Assembly: GCA_005888745.1 (NCBI GenBank)
Contig: VBBS01000029.1
Span: 75,709-139,708 of the forward strand
Origin: Candidatus Bathyarchaeota archaeon
Lineage (GTDB): Archaea > Thermoproteota > Bathyarchaeia > 40CM-2-53-6
Direction of reading: 5' to 3'
DNA length: 64,000 nt
Below are positions 35,133 through 44,253 of this stretch, in pieces. The notes below the pieces were generated by a model. It saw only the letters and a program-made list of their open reading frames with translations, was not told the origin of the DNA and searched no databases. Within the stretch, counting starts at the first letter, position 1. The number at the start of each line of letters is the position of its first letter. The position numbers and the translations under genes are program-made.

Positions 35133-35618
35133 CTAGTTCTCGGCGTTCATAATGTTGGAGACGTAATCCATGAAGGGCTTGTCATACATTCCTTCCCCTG
35201 TCCTATGAACATCTTTGAACAAGGGGTGTTTCGCCACTACTTCTAAGAAAGTAGACCACTGATTCCAAGTCTCTTGATCGATCCATTTCTTTCTGTAAAG
35301 GAGGTGTGTTCTCTCAAAAAGTCCGTAGAGCAGCATGAGATAGTTTCGAGCCGTCATGTCTTCCGGTGAGAGTGACGCAATGTTCGAACCTGGTATGGCA
35401 GCCCTCGCCATTTCGCTTTGAAGCTTGGCCAGCTCGGGCTTGTCTACAAGCATTCTGAACGCGTCAGTATAATCATCCAGGACCTTCTGATATGCGGCTT
35501 CTTTGTTGGCATTGTTTTGGCTTCGGAAAGACATTATGAAAATAAACAGGGTGAGGGTCAAAACGGCCGTCTGTGCGATAGTGCTCAGCACTACCGGATC
35601 GGCTATGTCTACGGTCAA
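35133..35618 (-). CDS. membrane-anchored hypothetical protein
   Basis: A 161-residue protein with one N-terminal membrane segment (TAVLTLTLFIFIMSF, about residues 17-32) and a helical cytoplasmic domain containing YLMLLYGLFERTHLLYRKKWID, a pattern seen in small bacterial membrane-tethered proteins with conserved W and R residues. TTG start at 35618. Nothing in the context points to a role. Confidence 0.6.
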   Translation of the reverse strand: MTVDIADPVVLSTIAQTAVLTLTLFIFIMSFRSQNNANKEAAYQKVLDDYTDAFRMLVDKPELAKLQSEMARAAIPGSNIASLSPEDMTARNYLMLLYGLFERTHLLYRKKWIDQETWNQWSTFLEVVAKHPLFKDVHRTGEGMYDKPFMDYVSNIMNAEN

Positions 35619-35645
35619 GGCTACAGTCCCTACCTATCACCTCTA

Positions 35646-35910
35646 TCATGAAATGAGGCTGAGTTTTATTGTATCCATCGCGCCACTTTTTGAATCGGTT
35701 CCTTGGACTTTCGGGCCCAGAGCGATCTTGTCGATGACCGCATCCATGATTTCAATATCGATTCCTTCCACAAGCGCGATCACGTCAGGCGTGCCGAACA
35801 GCGCATCTGCCTTGACGACTCCCCGAATCTTCTGGATAGACTGGACAACCGTTCGCGGTTCTCTCGTGGTTACAAAAAACGTAAGCCCAAACCTTTCCCA
35901 AAATCTCCAT
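35646..35910 (-). pseudogene. Lrp/AsnC ligand-binding-domain protein with a frameshift
   Basis: A strong ribosome site GGAGG precedes ATG 35910 and the frame begins MEILGKVWAYVF. It then runs into the wrong frame at a run of six A (plus strand, 35874-35879). Removing one base gives AYVFVTTREP followed by SIQKIRGVVKADALFGTPDV and IMDAVIDKIALGPKVQGT to a stop at 35646. This is a standalone RAM (Lrp/AsnC ligand-binding) domain of normal size, ~85 residues. The lesion is a one-base change in a homopolymer, so a sequencing error or a recent mutation are both possible. Confidence 0.75.
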
Positions 35911-36270
35911 TCCTCCTAACGATTTCTTGACTCAAGATGACCGAATAAGCCCTTCGAGACAATGGCGATGCCTCGACGGCTCGTAAGAAGTAACCCGACG
36001 ACCACATTTCTCTTTCGAAGACTATGATTGCCTAAAACTGGGTTTCAACACGCATATGAGCCGGATTCGCCGCGCCCCTTTCAAGTTCAACCTGCTTCGG
36101 GCGCCAGCCAGTGTCAGAGAACCCCGGAGAGAGTATTTCGAAATTCTACCCGGCCCTCGGCAATCCTTACCGTCGACAGATTGTTCAGCAAGAGCTGGCA
36201 CTGAGTACTCGATCATCGTAGCACGAGTGGCAAGTTCCTGATATCAGGCACAGTCCCCTTCTAAGGTTCT
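35911..36270. other. intergenic region, nothing recognised
   Basis: About 360 bases between the frameshifted Lrp/AsnC-domain gene and the membrane protein at 36271. Short open frames exist on both strands but have no plausible starts or recognisable motifs. I see no RNA gene or repeat here. Confidence 0.5.
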
Positions 36271-36756
36271 ATGCAGTTCCCGAGTTATTCCGCATTTCGA
36301 GGTTTGAAGGCTGGAGCGATAGGCGGGATTATAGGCGCTCTAGCTCTAGGCACTCTCGCAGGCCTCAGCGCGTTCGTTCTCGACCGGGAAATATTCTATG
36401 TGACCATCGCCCGGAAACTTGGTCTGGCCTCTCCACTATTGACTGGCTGGGCCTTACACTTCCTCGTAGGACTCATCGCTGGCGGAATATTCATCGCAAC
36501 CACTGCTCTGTTTAAACGGTTCGCTCTTGATACAACGCGGAAGAGCTTCTGGGTAGGCCTACTGGGCGGAATCGCAGTCTGGATACTAGTCTACGTACCG
36601 ATAACGGATCTTCTCGCCCCCGCCGACCTATCGAACCTGATGTTCGATGGAGGCAGCTTCATCTTCCACCTGGTCTACGGGGTTGTGACAGCCCTCGTCT
36701 CCCTCTCTCTGATACGCAGGAGTGTCAGGACGAGAACACCGGCCCTCACCCGCTAG
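36271..36756 (+). CDS. four-helix membrane protein
   Basis: A 161-residue integral membrane protein with about four hydrophobic segments (around residues 10-35, 60-82, 93-112 and 130-150). Glycine-rich first helix LKAGAIGGIIGALALGTLAG. The family is not recognised; similar proteins occur in archaeal genomes as uncharacterised. Its 3' end faces the lamin-tail gene, eight bases away. Confidence 0.65.
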   Translation: MQFPSYSAFRGLKAGAIGGIIGALALGTLAGLSAFVLDREIFYVTIARKLGLASPLLTGWALHFLVGLIAGGIFIATTALFKRFALDTTRKSFWVGLLGGIAVWILVYVPITDLLAPADLSNLMFDGGSFIFHLVYGVVTALVSLSLIRRSVRTRTPALTR

Positions 36757-36763
36757 AGTTGGA

Positions 36764-37213
36764 CTAGGTCGCTTTGATAGTGACGACTTGGAGCGAGTCC
36801 ACTTTGTTTCCGTCAGCGTCGAAAAGTGTAGCCATATCCCCTTCGTTGTTCCAGACGAAAGCATACCTTCCCCAGTGTAGGATCCACTTTGACGGGTTAC
36901 CTTTCTCGAACGAATCTTCACCCGCCCCTGTGTGAATGTAGGTCTTCTCACGTGAGGAAAGGGAGACTGCTTGCGGAAACCTGTAGACGTGGCGTCTCGC
37001 TCCGGTAGCAGTCTCGTCGGTCAGGGTCCAGCCCGCCAGCGAGATTTTCTCGGTTCCCTCGTTTTCGAGAACGACAAATTCCTCGTTTAGCTTATCGGAA
37101 GCATCTTTTCCATGCGGATTATGGTTGATGTGTTCGATGATAACTCGATTAGAGGACTTCACAAGGACGAGTATTGGGGAAAATCCCATATAAGCGTTGA
37201 AAAGCCATGCCAA
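36764..37213 (-). CDS. lamin-tail domain (LTD) protein
   Basis: A 149-residue protein (about 141 if starting at ATG 37189). The core is a lamin-tail/Ig-like fold: VIIEHINHNPHGKDASDKLN, EEFVVLENEGTEKISLAGW, TLTDETA, then FVWNNEGDMATLFDADG. The domain is known in archaea and bacteria as an extracellular or DNA-linked module. The short hydrophobic beginning (MAWLFNAYMGFSPILVLV) may be a weak signal sequence. No partner is evident. Confidence 0.82.
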   Translation of the reverse strand: MAWLFNAYMGFSPILVLVKSSNRVIIEHINHNPHGKDASDKLNEEFVVLENEGTEKISLAGWTLTDETATGARRHVYRFPQAVSLSSREKTYIHTGAGEDSFEKGNPSKWILHWGRYAFVWNNEGDMATLFDADGNKVDSLQVVTIKAT

Positions 37214-37334
37214 TTATTTCAGAATCCTAGTTCTGCCTTGCTTAAGTAGAACTCGCCAGAAAAACGAAGGGTCTCTAGGGATTCGGGGGTTCGAGCGGCG
37301 CTTTGTCCAAGGATAGTTCCTCAGCACGTTCGCC

Positions 37335-37574
37335 ATGATTGTGACGATATACTATCTGATACCCGGTTTGCGTGATCTGGTTTCATTTCCAACGTTTCCA
37401 GGAGGCTCAGGGATTCTCCTGGTTGGTGGAGGCTGGGTGTTGGGGAAAGTGTTGGTGAAACGGTTCAGGATCCAGCCGATCGAGAATTACATCTCAAGTG
37501 ATGCTACCCTGTTTACGAACGCCGCGTTGACAGCTAAGGAGCGAGGATATTGGAACTTCTGGTCTTCTCGCTGA
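37335..37574 (+). CDS. small membrane protein
   Basis: A 79-residue protein with two hydrophobic stretches (IVTIYYLIPGLRDLVSF and GILLVGGGWVLGKVLV). It overlaps or abuts the following small gene. No family is recognised; the pair may form one unit. Confidence 0.4.
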   Translation: MIVTIYYLIPGLRDLVSFPTFPGGSGILLVGGGWVLGKVLVKRFRIQPIENYISSDATLFTNAALTAKERGYWNFWSSR

Positions 37575-37582
37575 AGAAGGAG

Positions 37583-37792
37583 ATGGCGAGGACACCGGAT
37601 GCTGAGGTGCAGAAGTGCGTTGAACCGATGAAGATGTACGTCAACGGCCAGGTCCCCTTCAACTTTGATGAGCTTGACAATTTCCAGCTAGGCGAACAGC
37701 AGGACCTCAGCGCACCCTTATCGAAGAAGGTGACGAGATTGTCTATGGCCACAGATCTTGACGACGGCCTCGAAACTGCAGTGAAAGGATGA
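37583..37792 (+). CDS. small hypothetical protein
   Basis: A 69-residue protein from ATG 37583 (the frame opens at a TTG, 37550). GAAGGAG just before ATG can serve as ribosome-binding site. It begins MARTPDAEVQKCVEPMKMYV. It follows the small membrane protein in another frame with minimal spacing. A single gene split by a frameshift was considered but no homology supports it. Confidence 0.4.
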   Translation: MARTPDAEVQKCVEPMKMYVNGQVPFNFDELDNFQLGEQQDLSAPLSKKVTRLSMATDLDDGLETAVKG

Positions 37793-37861
37793 AGAGCTAA
37801 CTTCGACGCGTCCGCATCCTAAACCCTATTATTGCAAAACTAATTCTCGCAGATTCCAATA

Positions 37862-38893
37862 ATGTTCCGAAGGCTTCACATAGGCACGTTTCGTCCGGCC
37901 CTTTCCTTCATCGGTCTATTATCATTCATAATCAGTTTCTTCGGGTCACGGCTCTTTGCAACACTCAATCCGACGATCGTGATCCAACAACAAGGAATTC
38001 ACTTCCACCACTTCTGGTATGGGATAGCTCTGATGGGAATCGCAGGATGGCTTGCGATCACTTGGAAGAGTGAGCGGCTCGACCGAGCCTACGCGGTTAT
38101 GTATGGTCTCGGAGCAGGGTTCATTGGTGACGAGGTTGGACTCCTGCTTACCCTCGGCAACTATCAGTCTGAACTAACGTATGATTTTTTCATCGGAGCG
38201 ATTTCGGCTAGCATACTGCTTCTCTTGGTCATCAGGTATCGCAGTCTATTGAGGAGGGAGATGACGTATCTGATGACCCGTGAAGGGCTGGCCCTTCTAG
38301 GCGTGTTCGTTACAGGATTCTCTTTCATTCTCTTCGCGTTCGGGTCGTTGAGCTTTGGAACGCCTCTCGCTCTTGTCGGGATTGTCGTTATTCTGAGAGA
38401 GGTGTTCGTGAAGCCCGACACTGTTCTTGAGGGTAGGATGCCTAGAGGCGTCACCATCATCGCGGCCCTGTCTATTCTCGGTGGGGCAAACCTCATACTT
38501 GCGGGGGTCGGAAACATCCTCTTTCCGCCGGTCATCAATGCGTCTGACTTTGCAGGAATAGGCCTCCCGGCCGGAACTATTGGACTAGTCTCAACAATAT
38601 TTTTGCTTCTAGCGATCGTCGCACTGGGGCTTGGATCCCTTAAGATTCTGGCGGGGCTGGTTCTCCGTACAGGCAACAGCTGGGCTTGGAGTCTTGGAAT
38701 CGCAACAAGCATATCTTCGATTTTCCTGGATGCATCCTCGCTGGGTGCAAGTCCTGAACTGCTCTCTGGATTGCTCACAGGGAACGGTATCGAGTTCCCC
38801 ACTTCCATCATCGCGATTATCTATCTTACGAGACCGTATGTGAAAGCCTTCTACAGAAATGTCCCGGACCCAGGTACGAAGGAAAAGCTCTGA
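37862..38893 (+). CDS. multi-pass membrane protein
   Basis: A 343-residue protein with about ten hydrophobic segments. The N-terminal half has a GIHFHHFWYG motif with a histidine cluster after the first helix and an acidic GAGFIGDEVG in a helix, which may bind a metal. The second half (from about 200) is a four-helix block. No named family. The ATG at 37862 closely follows an A/T-rich stretch. Its 3' end runs into a decayed acetyltransferase gene on the other strand. Confidence 0.65.
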   Translation: MFRRLHIGTFRPALSFIGLLSFIISFFGSRLFATLNPTIVIQQQGIHFHHFWYGIALMGIAGWLAITWKSERLDRAYAVMYGLGAGFIGDEVGLLLTLGNYQSELTYDFFIGAISASILLLLVIRYRSLLRREMTYLMTREGLALLGVFVTGFSFILFAFGSLSFGTPLALVGIVVILREVFVKPDTVLEGRMPRGVTIIAALSILGGANLILAGVGNILFPPVINASDFAGIGLPAGTIGLVSTIFLLLAIVALGLGSLKILAGLVLRTGNSWAWSLGIATSISSIFLDASSLGASPELLSGLLTGNGIEFPTSIIAIIYLTRPYVKAFYRNVPDPGTKEKL

Positions 38894-39181
38894 CTAGGGG
38901 AACTCTCGACTCTACGTTTTTCACGGCCAGGTATCTGATCTCATACCACTTTTCGCGCGGAAGATTTCTAGGACCCACGCATCCGATCGCAGAGCCATTC
39001 TTCTCAGCGATAAATGATCCTTCACGGTTAAAGTACGGTCCAGTTATCTCGGCCCTTAGGCGCGGAGATATTCGAGTGATGTGAATGAATTTTTCAGAAG
39101 CTCGAAGAATAGGTTTTCGTCTCCAGCTCGAAAACCTCTAACTGTTATCTCCGAAACATCCTGAACTTCCATCACGGTCAT
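38894..39181 (-). pseudogene. decayed GNAT acetyltransferase
   Basis: The minus strand from ATG 39181 encodes ITVRGFRAGDENLFFELL and KNSFTSLEYL, then a stop. Shifting frame at about 39066 continues with SPRLRAEITGPYFNREG, SFIAEKNGSAIGCVG and REKWYEIRYLAVKN, a clear GNAT N-terminal half with the EIRYLAV strand. The shift is explained by loss of two bases from a CT repeat. After YLAVKN the acetyl-CoA loop (RxxGxG/A) is missing and the frame meets the end of the membrane protein gene. So it is both frameshifted and truncated. Confidence 0.7.
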
Positions 39182-39242
39182 GTTGTAATTTGATGGGCTC
39201 TCATGATAATAAGAGAACCGCTTGGTATCAGTTTGAGGCGAG

Positions 39243-40172
39243 GTGTTCGTGGTCGAGCTAGCCGATGGAAGCATGAGGAAAACCAGTCTTCCAGACTTTG
39301 ACAGCCTCTGGGATTATGACCATCCAGGCGCAACCGAAAGAAAGTTCCGCGAACTTCTTCCTCCCGCGGCCCAGGATTCAAGGGACCTCGCGTATCTCGC
39401 GCAGCTTCTAACCCAGATAGCAAGAACGGAGGGCCTTCAAAGAAAATTCCAAGATGCCCACAAAACTCTGGATCGCGTCCGAAAGGCACTGGACAAAACC
39501 GATGATAGGACAAGGGTTCGGTACTTGCTCGAGCGGGGAAGGGTCTTCAATTCGTCGAGTAAGCCGGACGATGCTCGGCCTCTGTTCCTTGAAGCGCTAG
39601 ATCTTGCCGTCAAGTCCAAAGACGACTTCAACGCGGTGGACGCCGCTCACATGATGGCGATTGTCGAGCCGACCGAAAAACAGTTTCAGTGGAACCTGAA
39701 GGCGCTAGATCTTGCCGAGAACTCCGCGGAAGAAAGGGCGAGGAAATGGAGGGGCAGCCTCTACAACAATATTGGTTGGACCTATTTCGAGCAACAACAA
39801 TATGAAGAGTCCCTGCTCATGTTCGAGAAGGCTCTAGAGTTCCGGGCAAGAGAAGGCGACATGGGCAAGATCATGATCGCAAAGTGGTGCGTTGCGAAGG
39901 CTCTCCGGATGATGGATCATACAGAGGAGGCTCTGGAAATGCAGCGGAACCTGTTCGAGCAGTATCAGGTGGCCGGCAAGAAGAGTGGATACGTCTACGA
40001 GGAGATTGCCGAGTGTTTGATGGTAATGGGTCAGAACCATGAGGCTCAGGGATGGTTCGCGGCTGCATATGGGGAGCTCTCAAAGGACCCAGGGCTCGCA
40101 GACGAGCAGGACAGGCTGAACCGGCTTAGAGATCTGGGAAAGGTTGGAATGTCAGAAACATCGGGGAATTAG
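39243..40172 (+). CDS. tetratricopeptide repeat protein
   Basis: A 309-residue all-helical protein. TPR-like units are visible, best in LYNNIGWTYFEQQQYEESLL (about residue 178 on) with MFEKALEFRAREGD following. A paired-helix pattern covers most of the chain. GTG at 39243 is the first start; ATG 39273 would remove ten residues. TPRs form a scaffold for protein contacts. It precedes the phosphate permease gene by 42 bases. Confidence 0.75.
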   Translation: MFVVELADGSMRKTSLPDFDSLWDYDHPGATERKFRELLPPAAQDSRDLAYLAQLLTQIARTEGLQRKFQDAHKTLDRVRKALDKTDDRTRVRYLLERGRVFNSSSKPDDARPLFLEALDLAVKSKDDFNAVDAAHMMAIVEPTEKQFQWNLKALDLAENSAEERARKWRGSLYNNIGWTYFEQQQYEESLLMFEKALEFRAREGDMGKIMIAKWCVAKALRMMDHTEEALEMQRNLFEQYQVAGKKSGYVYEEIAECLMVMGQNHEAQGWFAAAYGELSKDPGLADEQDRLNRLRDLGKVGMSETSGN

Positions 40173-40214
40173 AATAATGGCCTATGAGACTGCTGGTTCC
40201 GGAGAACCCGTCTT

Positions 40215-41195
40215 TTGATCATGCCTATCGAAGAACTAGGACTCGCTGCTCTATTCGCACTCGCCTTCGCTAATGGGGCCAACGATGCTGGAAAGAGTGT
40301 GGCGTCGCTGATGATGCCGGGCGTCCTGGATACGCCTCCAAGGCGCAAAGCGTTGTTGTGGGGAGGCTTCTTCACAGGCATCGGAAGTGTCACGGCAATC
40401 CTGATCTCCGGCAGACTCTTTTCCGTCTTCACCCCGCAGAGTCTTCTACGGAACACGCCGCAGTCCACTTTTGTCCTAGCGGCACTTGCGGGCGCAACGT
40501 TGTGGATTCTCGCGGCCACCTTTCTACGGCTTCCGGTCTCCTCGACACATGCAATTGTTGGAGCTATTGTTCTGCTGGCGGTCTACCTGTTCGGAATATC
40601 AGGGGTCCAGTGGAGTTTCCTGCTGTACAGAGTCGTCCTGCCCCTAGCGGCGGGACCTATAGGAGCGATGATAGCCGTTTACGTTCTGGATCGATTGACT
40701 CGTCGACCAACAACTCCGGGTAAGCAGAGGCCTCGGCTGACGCGAATTGCGCACTGGGGATCCGGGGCGGCGACTGCTTATGCACGAGGGATTAACGATG
40801 CTCCGAAGATGGCAGCTCTTGGCGCATTCTTTCTTCTCGCGAATCCTTCCGAGGCGGTATGGCTTCCTTATTCCGTGGTTGCCGTAGCGGTGTTCTTCGG
40901 TTCGCTTGTCCTCGGACATCGTGTGGCGGTGACTGTTATGGGAAAGCATTCTTTCCTGGACCAGGTTCAGAGGTCGAAAGCGGGCGCAGCCACCGCTCTA
41001 GTGGTGTCCGCCGGGGCTCTTCTCGGAGCTCCCTTATCCACGACCCAGATTCACGAGGGTTCAAACGCTGGGATAGGCGGACGAGCGAGCGTTGTCAGGT
41101 CAACGTTGAAGGGGATGCTCCTGGCTTGGCTTGTGACCTTGCCCGGCGCAGGCATCTTTGCTATCGCTATGTCATATCTCAGTGCAATGATCTAG
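40215..41195 (+). CDS. Pit-type inorganic phosphate permease
   Basis: A sodium- or proton-coupled phosphate transporter in the cytoplasmic membrane. The PiT signatures are present twice as expected: FANGANDAGKSVASLM in the first half and YARGINDAPKMAALG in the second, along with LRLPVSSTHAIVGAI and LLGAPLSTTQIHEG. About ten helices in 326 residues, the normal short form. The ATG at 40221 is an alternative start. No pit accessory gene (DUF47) is adjacent. Confidence 0.94.
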   Translation: MIMPIEELGLAALFALAFANGANDAGKSVASLMMPGVLDTPPRRKALLWGGFFTGIGSVTAILISGRLFSVFTPQSLLRNTPQSTFVLAALAGATLWILAATFLRLPVSSTHAIVGAIVLLAVYLFGISGVQWSFLLYRVVLPLAAGPIGAMIAVYVLDRLTRRPTTPGKQRPRLTRIAHWGSGAATAYARGINDAPKMAALGAFFLLANPSEAVWLPYSVVAVAVFFGSLVLGHRVAVTVMGKHSFLDQVQRSKAGAATALVVSAGALLGAPLSTTQIHEGSNAGIGGRASVVRSTLKGMLLAWLVTLPGAGIFAIAMSYLSAMI

Positions 41196-41287
41196 AGTAC
41201 AGATCCGATGAGGAAATTGATGCGTTGGATACAGAACGCCCATAAGATCAGTTTCAGGTCCTTCTTGCCGATTGAGGCTGAGCGTTA

Positions 41288-41788
41288 TTGGTGTTCGGCA
41301 TTTTCATCGATGTTCCATTGATCGTGGGAGGGTTCCTCCTAATGTTCCGTTTCAGGAAAAAGCTTGCTCTTGACATATTGAGAGTGAAGCTTCCGGCTCT
41401 AGCACTCTATCTGATACTGTCTGTTCCATTGATCATTTTCGAGGAACAGATCAACTGCATGCTCGCATGGTGTGGTGCGGTCACGATACCGCCCACTCTC
41501 CCGTTTATCCTGGTCGAAATGTTGGTGCTTGGAGGAATAGTATTGTGGCGACACGCGAAGAATGTCTTGCGTGTCACGCTTTTCTTCAGCATCTTTGGAG
41601 TATTATGGGAGATCTTCCTTGGCGGGCTCGTCGGAGCTCCCCTTATCATCATCGCTGTTCTCGCTCCATATGTCGGAGTCAGCTACGCGTTCATATCGAT
41701 GCTACCGCTCACAGTTCTGACTGAAAGAGAGACAGCTTCTAGAGATGGAAAGGCAAGTTTGTCCCCCCTGCCCCTACCATCTTTGTAG
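41288..41788 (+). CDS. integral membrane protein
   Basis: A 166-residue protein with five hydrophobic segments (about residues 2-20, 36-52, 68-88, 95-120, 122-144) and short polar tails. A possibly shorter start is available. The family is not recognised. The 3' end faces the secreted Ig-like protein gene. Confidence 0.6.
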   Translation: MVFGIFIDVPLIVGGFLLMFRFRKKLALDILRVKLPALALYLILSVPLIIFEEQINCMLAWCGAVTIPPTLPFILVEMLVLGGIVLWRHAKNVLRVTLFFSIFGVLWEIFLGGLVGAPLIIIAVLAPYVGVSYAFISMLPLTVLTERETASRDGKASLSPLPLPSL

Positions 41789-41833
41789 AATCCTATCCGT
41801 CGAACTAGGCCCCTTCTTCCTATCTGCCGATTA

Positions 41834-41847
41834 GAAAAAGAAAAAAA
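41834..41847 (-). terminator. T-rich terminator after the secreted protein gene
   Basis: On the minus strand the stop codon at 41869 is followed after about 20 bases by TTTTTTTCTTTTT, a typical archaeal poly-T terminator. Confidence 0.6.
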
Positions 41848-41868
41848 GGGAGGTTTGATGGGAGCCGT

Positions 41869-44091
41869 CTAGTGCTTAGTTATCGTCAGTGTTATTGTGG
41901 TTGAGTGGGTGAGAGTGCCGCTTGTCCCGGTTACGGTGACGGTAAAGGTTCCCGTTGCCGTGCCTCCGCCGTGTCCCGTGAACGTTAACGTGGATGTTCC
42001 GCTTCCGCCTGAGGCTATCGTCACGCTGGTTGGGTTGAGGGTTGCAGTAACTCCTGCGGGTAGCGCGCCGGTGGACAGTGACACGGTGCCGCTGAAGCCA
42101 TTCAGCGATGTTATGGTGGTGGTTGTTGATGCTGATCCGGATCTAGTCATTGTCAGGCTGGAGGGGGATGTGCTGATGCTGAAGTCGCCTGTTACCTGAC
42201 CGGTAACGGTGAGGGTGTAGATGGCGCTGTGGGAGAGTGTTCCGCTTGTGCCCGTTACCGTTATGGAGTAGGTTCCTGTCGGAGTGCTGGTTGTTGTTGA
42301 GATCGTCAGCGTGCTCGTGAAGGTGGGTGCTCCGCTTGTCGGGTTCACGGTGGCGGTGAGGCCTGTAGCTGATGGATTGATGCTTGTGCTGAGAGAGACT
42401 GCTTGACTGGTTCCACTGACGAGGCTGACTGTTACGGTCGAGGTTGTGCCTGATCCCTGGACGACGGATCCGCTTGATGGGTTGAGGCTTACGCTATAGT
42501 CGAATGTTCCTGGCGCGCTGAATGAGGCGATTTGTCCGATGACTGTGTTCCAGTTCTGGAATGTGGTTGATTTGCGGTATTCGCCTGCGACCCAGAAGGT
42601 TGAGGACGAGGTCGGGGTCGGGTCTGTGGCGGCCCCGAAATAGTCACCGTAACGGCCACTAGTGTCAGCGGTCGTGCCTGCTCTGATCACGACGGGTGCT
42701 TGTAGCGTGTTCACAGGATCGCTGGAGGCGCGTCCTGTGACCATGGCTGAGGGATAGATGCTGCTGGATGATGTGCCGAACGAGACCACTAATTGTCCCT
42801 GATAGCTTGAGACTGCTGGGTAGAAGTAGTACTGGCCGTTGGCAGAGAAGTCGAAGTCCTGAGCCTTCGTTGCCGTCGCGCCTGAGGTTGTCGCCTGGAC
42901 TAGGCGTAGACATGTTCGAGTCGCAGAGTCGCCGCTGGGAATGCACGCGTCGTTCCATGAGGCCCATAGACTGTTCGATTCCCATACAACGCTCTCGACA
43001 CGGTTATCGTTCGTGGCTAATGTCGTGCTGGTGCCGGGTTGGGCCGCGTTAGGTCCGATAGCACTTGTTGCGATTGAGAAGCTGCTGGAGCTGACTGTTA
43101 CGGTCGCAGGCGGAACACCTGTTAGAGAGACTACCGTTTCGGTATTGGTCTGACTTCTCGGACTTGGGATGCATGTTCCTGTACAGTCAGTTACCATGTA
43201 GAAGGTCGTGGACGAGGAGAGATGTTCTGCGGGGTGCAGTGAGAACATGTTCGGGTCCGGAGTGTTTGTAGCAAAGTGGATCGTTGAGGCTCCGGCAACA
43301 AGTTCTGACTTGTTAAGGGCCCAGTAATGGACGCCGATATAGGAAGTGCCGGCGGTGTTGAAATCATTCACGGATATTACGTACTTGTCATCGTTGGTTC
43401 CGGTGACAGGCTGGTCAGGAAGACGCCCGGTGTCCGAGACGGAGTAAAGGTTGAAAGTGCCTGTGGGATCATTGCTTGTTGATACGGCGAAGACGACTCG
43501 GCTGTTGGGAACGTCAATGATCGACGCGAACCATCGTCCACTGCTGGCGTCATAGGAGACTTGCGGGTCTGACATTGACGAGGCGGGTAGGTTGAAGAAA
43601 GTGGTGAGACCGAAAGTGGCCTTGGCAACTGCTCCAGCCCTCGTGTAGATTATGCCGGCAAGGTTGACCATTTCGAAGACATGGTTTGGCCCAGCGCCGA
43701 CAATTACGTCCGGAGGTGAACAACCACAGGGATTCGGTGATCCGCCTGGGGCTCCCTCGAGGATGAGACCGACTGTCGTAGTCTGTGGTGAGGGAGTGCT
43801 CGGTGCGGTTGTAACGGTCTTTGCAGCCTCGTTTGCTGGGACATAAACGGTTTGTGCAGCTTCTGCTTTGGCCTGGTCGTAGGCTTGGAGGCCTTGTGAA
43901 TGCAGGCGTGCCTGGTTCGTGTTGCTGGTGGATTGGCCGGTCTGCTGAAGAGTGCTAACGTCCACGGTGCCGATTAGATTGGCGGTTCCTGGGGTCAGTG
44001 TGATTGATGCGGCTGCTGCTCGCGGCGATGCGGTTGGAACTAGTAGGAGAATGCTGGCGAAAAGGAGGAGTAGTACGCGACTATTTTTCAT
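41869..44091 (-). CDS. secreted protein with C-terminal Ig-like repeats
   Basis: A 740-residue exported protein with a clear signal peptide (MKNSRVLLLLFASILLLVP, cut near ASPRAAA). A central ~400-residue region with many aromatic and Gly positions (VSYDASSGRWFASIIDVP, DDKYVISVNDFN) looks like a beta-propeller. Two C-terminal repeats of about 90 residues follow, each with a 'GTSGTLSHS/GTSGTLTHS' end and a 'GFSGTVSLST' type middle; these Ig-like repeats are common in archaeal surface proteins. No membrane anchor is seen at the C terminus. A T-rich terminator follows. Confidence 0.8.
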   Translation of the reverse strand: MKNSRVLLLLFASILLLVPTASPRAAAASITLTPGTANLIGTVDVSTLQQTGQSTSNTNQARLHSQGLQAYDQAKAEAAQTVYVPANEAAKTVTTAPSTPSPQTTTVGLILEGAPGGSPNPCGCSPPDVIVGAGPNHVFEMVNLAGIIYTRAGAVAKATFGLTTFFNLPASSMSDPQVSYDASSGRWFASIIDVPNSRVVFAVSTSNDPTGTFNLYSVSDTGRLPDQPVTGTNDDKYVISVNDFNTAGTSYIGVHYWALNKSELVAGASTIHFATNTPDPNMFSLHPAEHLSSSTTFYMVTDCTGTCIPSPRSQTNTETVVSLTGVPPATVTVSSSSFSIATSAIGPNAAQPGTSTTLATNDNRVESVVWESNSLWASWNDACIPSGDSATRTCLRLVQATTSGATATKAQDFDFSANGQYYFYPAVSSYQGQLVVSFGTSSSSIYPSAMVTGRASSDPVNTLQAPVVIRAGTTADTSGRYGDYFGAATDPTPTSSSTFWVAGEYRKSTTFQNWNTVIGQIASFSAPGTFDYSVSLNPSSGSVVQGSGTTSTVTVSLVSGTSQAVSLSTSINPSATGLTATVNPTSGAPTFTSTLTISTTTSTPTGTYSITVTGTSGTLSHSAIYTLTVTGQVTGDFSISTSPSSLTMTRSGSASTTTTITSLNGFSGTVSLSTGALPAGVTATLNPTSVTIASGGSGTSTLTFTGHGGGTATGTFTVTVTGTSGTLTHSTTITLTITKH

Positions 44092-44253
44092 GAAAAACCG
44101 TGGCGTATCCGGTTTCGAATTTAACGGTTCCGGAATACCTGATCATCCATGTAGTGGTCAGAGTGTTACTGTGTGTGTTAGACGCAGAATCTAACGTAGA
44201 TTTTTCGAATCGTAATCCAGTTTTGTTTTTGATTCCTATAGTGTCTCTCATTT

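Noticed and set aside
35503-35919. 138-codon frame on the plus strand
   Set aside because: It covers the frameshifted Lrp/AsnC-domain gene on the minus strand, whose homology is obvious.
36022-36241. 60-odd codon frames on both strands
   Set aside because: Short, overlapping, and without starts or motifs; left as intergenic.
38164-38811. 215-codon open frame on the minus strand
   Set aside because: Antisense to the multi-pass membrane protein; composition is typical of a shadow frame.
40605-40625. GTCCAGTGGAGTTTCC, an ORB-like string
   Set aside because: Lies inside the phosphate permease coding sequence and lacks the G-rich flank.
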